The translations under genes and the position numbers were made by a program. Shown piece after piece: positions 1 through 4,557 of a DNA stretch of 5,620 nt. How positions within the stretch are numbered: the first letter of the stretch is position 1; each line of letters begins with the position of its first letter. The notes beneath the pieces are model-generated. The model worked only from the letters and a program-made list of their open reading frames with translations, made no database searches and was not told the DNA's origin. The stretch comes from Gammaproteobacteria bacterium (lineage in GTDB: Bacteria; Pseudomonadota; Gammaproteobacteria; PS1; Pseudothioglobaceae): contig JAJRPY010000133.1 of assembly GCA_024280535.1 (NCBI GenBank), positions 1 through 5,620 on the forward strand, in the 5' to 3' direction.

Positions 1-28
1 AAAAATCCACTTTTCATTCACTTGGCAA

Positions 29-73
29 TTTTTTAAACCCTACCTTAGCTCTGCTAGGGTTGGGTTTAAGAAA
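29..73. repeat. Long imperfect inverted repeat (hairpin) upstream of hemJ
   Basis: Bases 29-40 pair with 62-73 (12 pairs, one of them T-G at 32/70). After one T/T mismatch (41/61), bases 42-48 pair with 54-60 (7 pairs, one wobble), leaving a 5-base loop at 49-53. The core is AAACCC against GGGTTT. A T-run sits at the left foot and an A-run at the right foot, so neither strand has the U-run after the stem that a normal intrinsic terminator needs. It could be a transcript-end structure for a gene lying to the left, a leader structure, or a small dispersed repeat. The pairing is seen directly; the function is unknown. Confidence 0.6.
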
Positions 74-132
74 ATCACCAATTAAACAAAAATTGAATTT
101 TGCTAATCATCCCTATTTATGCAAAGGTCTCC

Positions 133-138
133 TATAAT
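133..138 (+). promoter_or_regulatory. hemJ: Probable -10 box of the hemJ promoter
   Basis: The hexamer TATAAT is a perfect sigma-70 -10 consensus. It lies 33 bases before the chosen hemJ ATG, so transcription would start near 145 and give a leader of about 27 bases. No good -35 hexamer is present at 16-18 bases spacing (110-116 reads roughly TCCCTA), and there is no TGn extension. A TTGAAT at 93-98 is too far away for this box. It is therefore a likely but incomplete promoter. Confidence 0.45.
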
Positions 139-171
139 AACCGCTACTTATCGTTTTATTTGGAGTTGTTT

Positions 172-594
172 ATGTTGTGGATAAAAGCCCTTCATGTTAT
201 TAGTGTTATTACTTGGTTTGCAGCGTTGTTTTACTTGCCTCGATTGTTTGTATATCACGCTATGAGCGATGACAAAGCCAGTATTGAGCGCTTTAAAATA
301 ATGGAGCATAAGTTGTATCGTATTATTATGATGCCGAGTTTTGTTTTGGCAACGGCATTAGGTGCTTGGATGGCAATAGAAGCTTGGGCGGTTTACACCA
401 CGCAATATTGGCTATATGTCAAACTGGTGTTAGCCGGACTGTTAATTGCATATCATTTTTATTGCGGGCATTTACTCGCTGCCTTTAAAGCCGATAAAAA
501 CACCCATTCACATATTTTTTATCGCTGGTTTAACGAATTTCCTGTGTTGATTTTGGTGGCAATTGTTATTTTGGTGGTGGTTAAGCCTTTTTAA
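172..594 (+). CDS. hemJ: HemJ-type protoporphyrinogen IX oxidase
   Basis: This small membrane protein (140 aa) belongs to the HemJ family (UPF0093). The family oxidises protoporphyrinogen IX to protoporphyrin IX, the penultimate step of haem synthesis, in the inner membrane of bacteria lacking HemG or HemY. The N-terminus has the family signature LWIKALHVISVITW followed by FYLPRLFVYH, with the conserved haem-ligand His at position 8 and Arg24. Later conserved points are the WLYVK stretch near 80-84, His95 in a hydrophobic helix, and RWFNEFPV near 118-125. About four hydrophobic helices are visible (roughly 8-28, 51-73, 80-104, 122-138). The ATG at 172 is chosen because TGGAG lies six bases upstream and the product then has the usual family length. 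An in-frame ATG at 100 would add 24 unrelated residues and lies upstream of the -10 box. The gene stands alone on this strand and overlaps the end of the convergent ClC gene by 14 bases. Confidence 0.93.
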   Translation: MLWIKALHVISVITWFAALFYLPRLFVYHAMSDDKASIERFKIMEHKLYRIIMMPSFVLATALGAWMAIEAWAVYTTQYWLYVKLVLAGLLIAYHFYCGHLLAAFKADKNTHSHIFYRWFNEFPVLILVAIVILVVVKPF

Positions 595-1846
595 GGTAGT
601 GGTCGGCTAGGGCTTCGTAAACGGCTTGTTGTTGGATTTGTTTGGAGATGGCGTTGGCAATAAAAGCGACAATGAGGCCGGGGATGAGTAAGTGTAGGCT
701 GAGGGTCATTTCAAGAATGATAAAAGTGGCAGTAAGGGGTGCGCGGATGACGGCGCTTAAATAAGAAATCATGGTCATCATCATAATGGTTTGAGTGTCA
801 ATTTGTGTGTAGAAGTGGGCGACTTGTGCGCCTAATCCTGCACCAATTGAGATGCTGGGCATAAAAATACCACCGGGGATGGTGGAGACGAATGAAGTGA
901 GGGTGGCAAGGTATTTCATTGCGATAAAATCCCAGCCTAGAGTCTCGTTATCAAGCATTTTTAGTACTTCTGTGTGTCCAGATCCAGCAATTTGACCTTG
1001 AGAGGCGTAGTTGAATATTGCAACGATAAATCCTAAAAATAGGGCGCTGATAATAATTTTGGCTTTACTGTGAGTGGTTAATTTTTTGATTAAATATAGA
1101 GTGGCTTTGGTAAATAATCCGCCCAAAATAGCGCTGATTAGTATTAAAGGGAGTAGTTGCCAGATTAACATTAAATCAAATGAATGGGCGGATAGGTCGG
1201 CTAAATACGGAATGTTGCCATGATAGAAGGTTTCTAGTAAGTACACAAATCCTGCGGTGATGGCAATTAAAATTAATGCCTGTCTTTTTAGGTTTCTGCC
1301 AATTTCTTCGTAGGCGAAGAGAAAGCCAGCAATCGGTGCATTGAATGCCACAATCAATCCAGCACTGCCACCAATGGCAATTAGGGCATGGATTAGGAAT
1401 TTACGATTGAGTTTGATAAAGTGATTGAATCCGTAAAAAATTGAACCACCGATGTGAATACTCGGACCTTCAATGCCAATCGGCGCGCCACCAAGCATGG
1501 CCAAAAAGATAAAGGCAATTTTTCCTAAGGCTACTCTAAAGGATAATAATTTTCCGCGAATGGGTTTGTTGCGAGAATCTGTTGCTGCAATTAGTTGCGG
1601 AATGCCACTGCCTTGGACAAAATGACAGTAATATTTGGCAAAATAAATAATGGCTAGAAAGGTTAAGGGAGTGATGATAAAGCCTAGGACGGGGTGGGTT
1701 ACGATGAGGGTTTTAAAGGTGTGCTGTGAAAATTCACTAATCAGCAGAAAAACAGAGATTGTGGCAACTGCTACAACGCTGGCAATTGCTAATAAGATAT
1801 AAATTTTTAATTCATTGGGTAGGTGGTAAGCAAGGCGTTTCTTCAT
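581..1846 (-). CDS. ClC-family chloride/proton antiporter
   Basis: This 421-aa polytopic inner-membrane protein has the ClC motifs in order: GSGIP at 79-83 (Ser80 coordinates the central chloride), GIEGP at 124-128 with the gating glutamate Glu126, AYEE at 178-181 carrying the internal proton-transfer glutamate, GIFMP at 326-330, and Tyr410 in QAVYEAL, equivalent to the inner-gate tyrosine of E. coli ClcA. Retention of both glutamates points to a 2Cl-/H+ exchanger rather than a passive channel. Ser in GSGIP favours chloride over nitrate, and the GxEGP form argues against the fluoride subclass. There are no C-terminal CBS domains, as is usual for short bacterial members. The ATG at 1846 gives a normal charged N-terminus, but the ribosome binding site is poor (GGAA about 15 bases away). 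It follows the SecB-like gene by 27 bases, so it may be read from that operon. Likely roles are acid resistance or chloride and membrane-charge balance. Confidence 0.93.
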   Translation of the reverse strand: MKKRLAYHLPNELKIYILLAIASVVAVATISVFLLISEFSQHTFKTLIVTHPVLGFIITPLTFLAIIYFAKYYCHFVQGSGIPQLIAATDSRNKPIRGKLLSFRVALGKIAFIFLAMLGGAPIGIEGPSIHIGGSIFYGFNHFIKLNRKFLIHALIAIGGSAGLIVAFNAPIAGFLFAYEEIGRNLKRQALILIAITAGFVYLLETFYHGNIPYLADLSAHSFDLMLIWQLLPLILISAILGGLFTKATLYLIKKLTTHSKAKIIISALFLGFIVAIFNYASQGQIAGSGHTEVLKMLDNETLGWDFIAMKYLATLTSFVSTIPGGIFMPSISIGAGLGAQVAHFYTQIDTQTIMMMTMISYLSAVIRAPLTATFIILEMTLSLHLLIPGLIVAFIANAISKQIQQQAVYEALADHYLKKA

Positions 1847-1873
1847 TATTTAGAATATTTTTTCCAATAAATG

Positions 1874-2326
1874 TTATGCTTGAGAATCCATCAGTGCCTG
1901 TTTTTTTGCAAATAAATTTTGCATATCAATTGACGGTAGGCTGTAGGTGTCAAATTGATAAGGCTGTGTGATACGCTCTAAATCTCCCCGTAGTTTGGCG
2001 ATGGCAATTGAAATTGCTGATAAAGTTTTCAAATTGTTAATAGTGGTTTCGTCTAATTGGCTATCTGTTATTTGAAATACATAATCTACTTTTAACGAAA
2101 TAATATAGCCAGGCATTTTTTTACCCTTGTTGTTAATGTCTATTTCTATGCAAACTATAAATTCATTTTTTTCATTGGTATTTTCCAAGATGTCGAAATT
2201 TAAATCGACTGCGTAATCAGACATTGAAAAAGAATTTCCAACACTTTGTTTAGGCATAAATGTTTTAATTGATAATGATTTGAGGAAACTGGCGTAGCAT
2301 TGCAATGGTGAATTTTGTATGTTCAT
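1874..2326 (-). CDS. SecB-like chaperone of a toxin-antitoxin-chaperone module
   Basis: The product (150 aa) looks like a SecB-family protein. Visible parts are an N-terminal beta region (SDYAVDLNFDI, 36-46), alternating strands with GYIISLKVDYVFQI (73-86), a helix containing SAISIAIAKLRGDLERIT (103-120), and the SecB-type ending with LPSIDMQNLFAKKQ (130-143), comparable to the lpp.nf..L ending of SecB. Its position makes it a TAC chaperone rather than the housekeeping secretion SecB: it starts three bases after the Xre antitoxin stop, with no ribosome binding site of its own visible, so translation is probably coupled. Known TAC chaperones such as M. tuberculosis Rv1957 bind the C-terminal tail of the antitoxin and protect it from aggregation and proteolysis. 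The family call comes from motif resemblance and context; similarity to classical SecB is distant. Confidence 0.8.
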   Translation of the reverse strand: MNIQNSPLQCYASFLKSLSIKTFMPKQSVGNSFSMSDYAVDLNFDILENTNEKNEFIVCIEIDINNKGKKMPGYIISLKVDYVFQITDSQLDETTINNLKTLSAISIAIAKLRGDLERITQPYQFDTYSLPSIDMQNLFAKKQALMDSQA

Positions 2327-2329
2327 AAT

Positions 2330-2731
2330 TTATGCAGCATATAAAGCATAAAATTCATCATTACTGACAGAGAAAGTTACCTGCTTAATAGAAAATTTTT
2401 CTTCTGGCGGGGTAATGATGTGCTTATTTTTCATATTATTAGTTTGTTTCAATTCAAAGTTAATGCCTAGTGCTAATTCTATTTTTGCCAATGTTTTGAA
2501 ATTGATTAATTTATTAAGATTAAAAAATTGAGAAATGTAACTGGCGGATGTGCCAATTTTATCTGCCAATTGCTTTTGTGTCATGTCTTGATTCTCTAAT
2601 GCCTGCTCTATTTGAGTTAGGTATTGACCCATTAAATCGTAAGCCTTAGTGTTAATCAAGGCATCTCCTGTAGGATTAAAAATATCGTTAAAAAAATCAA
2701 TTGTTTCTTGATTGGTGTATTTAGTAGTCAT
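2330..2731 (-). CDS. Xre/HigA-like antitoxin with C-terminal chaperone-addiction tail
   Basis: This 133-aa protein has a helix-turn-helix of the Xre type at about 48-91: DMTQKQLADKIGTSASYISQ forms the turn and recognition helices, and INFKTLAKIELALGINFEL follows. An N-terminal helical extension (5-46) precedes it. After the domain there is a short polar linker and a tail of about 35 residues (98-133) ending in SNDEFYALYAA, rich in aromatic and small hydrophobic residues. Because the next gene is SecB-like, this tail is read as a ChAD (chaperone addiction) sequence. In a TAC module the protein would neutralise the toxin and repress its own operon. The start has AAGG nine bases upstream (2741-2744) and overlaps the end of the toxin frame by 11 bases. 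The DNA-binding fold is clear; the antitoxin role rests on the toxin-like frame upstream and the chaperone downstream. Confidence 0.85.
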   Translation of the reverse strand: MTTKYTNQETIDFFNDIFNPTGDALINTKAYDLMGQYLTQIEQALENQDMTQKQLADKIGTSASYISQFFNLNKLINFKTLAKIELALGINFELKQTNNMKNKHIITPPEEKFSIKQVTFSVSNDEFYALYAA

Positions 2732-2740
2732 AATCGCTTA

Positions 2741-2744
2741 CCTT
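2741..2744 (-). promoter_or_regulatory. Ribosome binding site of the Xre antitoxin
   Basis: On the minus strand AAGG sits nine bases before the antitoxin ATG (2729-2731), inside the last codons of the toxin frame. It supports the chosen start and lets the antitoxin be made even when toxin translation fails. Confidence 0.5.
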
Positions 2745-3057
2745 TTTTATTAAATTCTTTTCTTTTTGTTGTAATTTCTTTTGTTTCTTGCTTTTGTGTA
2801 ATTCAGATAATATAATTATTCTTAATTCGCCCTCTTCGTAATCTTTGCAATAAATTCGTGCGTTGTTCAAACTCCTTCCTTTGAATTTAATTGCGGTTAT
2901 ATTTTTAATATTTCCATTATAATTTTCTTTACTGTAAACATCCTTTGGTGGCGTTCCTTGGCATATTATTGAAAAAATACGAACTAATTTTTCCTTACCT
3001 TTTTCTTTTAAAAAATCTATAATACTGTCTTTATTTTTCTCATCAATATAAAATGTT

Positions 3058-3072
3058 ACATTGTCACAATGT
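3058..3072. promoter_or_regulatory. Perfect 15-base palindrome, candidate operator of the TAC operon
   Basis: ACATTGT and ACAATGT are perfect inverted copies separated by one base. On the minus strand a weak -10-like TAAAAT lies just upstream at 3083-3078, which would put a transcription start near 3071 and the palindrome over the first transcribed bases. That is a suitable place for self-repression by the Xre antitoxin. The palindrome also spans the UGA that ends the short upstream frame of the toxin. Palindrome seen directly; operator role inferred. Confidence 0.5.
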
Positions 3073-3099
3073 GTCTAATTTTACCTTATTTCTTTTCAT

Positions 3100-3119
3100 A
3101 ATTAACCTATAAGTTAATT
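3100..3119. repeat. Inverted repeat at the cysM stop / toxin start
   Basis: AATTAAC (3100-3106) and GTTAATT (3113-3119) are perfect 7-base inverted copies around a 6-base spacer that holds the cysM stop codon. On the minus strand the right arm begins with the last G of the AGG (3108-3106) in front of the ATG at 3099, so a hairpin in RNA could mask ribosome access. No U-run follows, so it is not a standard terminator of cysM. It could also be a second protein-binding site, with its centre about 44 bases from the centre of the 3058-3072 palindrome. Confidence 0.4.
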
Positions 3120-4006
3120 TTATTGAACAATCCAGTAGAAAGATAGCGGTCGCCTCTGTCGCAAGCGATGGTTACGATGGTGGCGTTGGCTGTTTGTTTG
3201 GATAATTCAATAGCAGCAGAGACGGCGCCACCAGTGGAAACGCCAGCAAAAATACCTTCTTGAGTGGCTAAATCTCGCGTGGTTTGCTCGGCAGAAAGTT
3301 GCGAGATGTCCATTATTGTATCTACTTTGGTGGCATTGAAAATTTTGGGTAAGTAGGCTTTTGGCCAGCGACGGATGCCGGCAATTTTTGCCCCTTCTTC
3401 GGGCTGTACGCCGATGATTTGTAGGGCAGAATTTTTGGCTTTTAAGGTGGTTGAAACACCCATAATTGTACCAGTTGTGCCCATGGCGGAGACAAAGTGG
3501 GTGATTTCGCCATGGGTGTCTCGCCAAATTTCTTCGGCAGTTGTGTTGATGTGTGCGCCAGAATTGTCATGGTTAGAAAATTGATCAAGCTGCTTGCCTT
3601 TGCCGTCTTTTTCCATGCTATCGGCCAAATCTCTCGCACCTTCCATGCCTAATTTTTCGCTTACTAAAATCAACCTTGCTCCATACGCTGTCATTGCATC
3701 ACGGCGTTCTTGGGATAGATTGTCAGGCATAATTAACACCATCTTATAGCCTTTAATCGCCGCCACCATTGCCAAAGCAATCCCCGTATTGCCGCTAGTT
3801 GCTTCAATCAGTGTATCACCTGCACTAATTTCACGGCGCATCTCGGCTTGATTAATCATATTAAATGCTGCTCGGTCTTTGACTGAACCAGCAGGATTGT
3901 TACCCTCAAGTTTAAGCAAAATTACATTGCTAGGATTTGGATTTAGGCGTTGTAGTTTAACTAAGGGTGTGTTGCCGATGGTTTGCTCTATGGTTCGGTA
4001 CTGCAT
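3107..4006 (-). CDS. cysM: Cysteine synthase B (O-acetylserine sulfhydrylase, CysM type)
   Basis: This 299-aa cytoplasmic PLP enzyme makes L-cysteine from O-acetylserine and sulfide. The CysM branch also uses thiosulfate to form S-sulfocysteine. The PLP lysine is Lys43 in GSVKDR (40-45). The substrate loop TSGNTG (70-75) and the phosphate-binding loop GTTGT (176-180) follow. CysM rather than CysK identity is supported by GIRRWPKAYLPKIF (210-223), GMEGARDLAD (120-129) and Cys282 in ACDRGDRYLSTG, the position that contacts the PLP ring nitrogen and is serine in CysK. Length matches the family (about 300). The gene is complete and looks functional. Its ATG lies inside the last codons of the DUF4276 gene (19-base overlap) with no clear ribosome binding site, suggesting coupled translation. 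Its base composition is higher in GC than the accessory genes on either side, which points to an older chromosomal gene between acquired ones. Confidence 0.95.
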   Translation of the reverse strand: MQYRTIEQTIGNTPLVKLQRLNPNPSNVILLKLEGNNPAGSVKDRAAFNMINQAEMRREISAGDTLIEATSGNTGIALAMVAAIKGYKMVLIMPDNLSQERRDAMTAYGARLILVSEKLGMEGARDLADSMEKDGKGKQLDQFSNHDNSGAHINTTAEEIWRDTHGEITHFVSAMGTTGTIMGVSTTLKAKNSALQIIGVQPEEGAKIAGIRRWPKAYLPKIFNATKVDTIMDISQLSAEQTTRDLATQEGIFAGVSTGGAVSAAIELSKQTANATIVTIACDRGDRYLSTGLFNKINL

Positions 4007-4557
4007 AATTTTTGAATGCCAGATATTAAAAAATTAAAACTTGTAGATTTGTTACTACCGTTTAATTTTAGATGGTGTGATATTGCTCTTGATCCTGATA
4101 TTTGGCAATAATTTTTTGCTATTCTTTGCAACTCTTTTTTAGCATTTGGCAAGGTATCAGGCGTGCGATATTTCTCTTTATTTTGTTGTTTGGATAATTT
4201 TTTGATATTCAATCCTGTTTCAATCGCCAATAAATCACCCAAATAAAAACTTTCCAATTCTCGACAAGCAATTCTTACTAGTGAGACATCTTGCTTGCCA
4301 CTAAACTCCACCTTTTCTAAGAGTTCCTTTTTTATTGTTATGCAATCTCCAGAATCTTGATCGCGAATAATTAAAAATTTAGTATTTGGAAGTTGCCAAT
4401 TTTTTAACTTAAGTTTAATTTGTTTTTCTAAATCTTGCTTACCGTCAAAAGCTATTATGTGATGCAAATTATAGTTTGCTGGTAGAATTTTTGGTATTAT
4501 AATTTGTAGCATTTCTTTTGCTGATCTTTCTTCTGTAAAACAAACTAAATTCATCAT
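3988..4557 (-). CDS. DUF4276 family protein, Toprim-like putative nuclease partner of the AAA ATPase
   Basis: This 189-aa protein fits the DUF4276 family. Visible family marks are the N-terminal acidic pair in FTEERSAKEML (Glu9/Glu10), the strand and acidic cluster FLIIRDQDSGDC (Asp66, Asp68, Asp71), the RIACRELESFYLGD stretch (95-108) with Glu100, Glu102 and Asp108, and the closing NKSTSFNFLISGIQKL (169-184). The spaced Glu and DxD residues resemble the metal site of Toprim-fold proteins, so a Mg-dependent nuclease role is likely but inferred. The ATG overlaps the stop of the upstream ATPase gene as ATGA; a second ATG follows directly. Such tight pairing with an SMC/RecF-like ATPase is typical of defence pairs, compare AriA/AriB of PARIS and RloA/RloB. 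Its 3' end overlaps cysM by 19 bases. There is no signal peptide or membrane segment. Confidence 0.8.
   Translation of the reverse strand: MMNLVCFTEERSAKEMLQIIIPKILPANYNLHHIIAFDGKQDLEKQIKLKLKNWQLPNTKFLIIRDQDSGDCITIKKELLEKVEFSGKQDVSLVRIACRELESFYLGDLLAIETGLNIKKLSKQQNKEKYRTPDTLPNAKKELQRIAKNYCQISGSRAISHHLKLNGSNKSTSFNFLISGIQKLCSTEP

Larger units (their letters stand above)
2721..3099 (-). pseudogene. RelE/HigB-like toxin, start disrupted by a +1 frame change
   Basis: Minus-strand translation of this otherwise gene-free stretch gives an open frame from 3074 to 2721 with no ATG, GTG or TTG near its N-terminus. From 3065 it runs DNVTFYIDEKNKDSIIDFLK and continues through VRIFSIICQGTPPKDVYS, FKGRSLNNARIYCKDY, ELRIIILSELHKSKK and ends KKVSDYDY. 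This matches the RelE/HigB (phage Gp49-like) pattern: early strand, helix with DFL, an RIYY-like strand, a LH.(F)KK-type basic motif and a terminal DY. The family are ribosome-dependent mRNA endonucleases. An ATG at 3099, with AGG six bases upstream and only seven bases after the cysM stop, opens another frame (MKRNKVKLDTL) and meets UGA at 3066-3064. Moving +1 there joins 11 codons to 114, giving about 125 aa, normal for the family. Either the gene is frameshifted, or it uses an ATT start (3047) or recoding. It overlaps the antitoxin by 11 bases, typical of toxin-first modules. Confidence 0.7.

Noticed and set aside
1..36. Tail of an upstream plus-strand gene, or a minus-strand start at 15-21
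   Set aside because: Several frames are open over such a short edge and none shows a recognisable motif or clear ribosome binding site.
29..73. Hairpin as a standard intrinsic terminator
   Set aside because: No U-run follows the stem on either strand, so it was listed as an inverted repeat only.
100..171. In-frame ATG at 100 as hemJ start, adding 24 residues
   Set aside because: The added residues do not resemble HemJ, the TATAAT box lies inside them, and the ATG at 172 has a proper ribosome binding site and gives normal family length.
1759..1971. Plus-strand frame across the ClC / SecB-like junction
   Set aside because: It is antisense to two supported genes and its translation has no family features.
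3057..3069. Programmed prfB-like +1 frameshift as the definite explanation of the split toxin
   Set aside because: UGA-C matches, but there is no SD-like stimulator at the correct distance and the leucine codon UUG re-pairs poorly; kept only as one option.
3207..3639. Three further open frames on both strands inside cysM
   Set aside because: They lie over a clearly intact cysM with all catalytic motifs and show no recognisable motif or start signal of their own.
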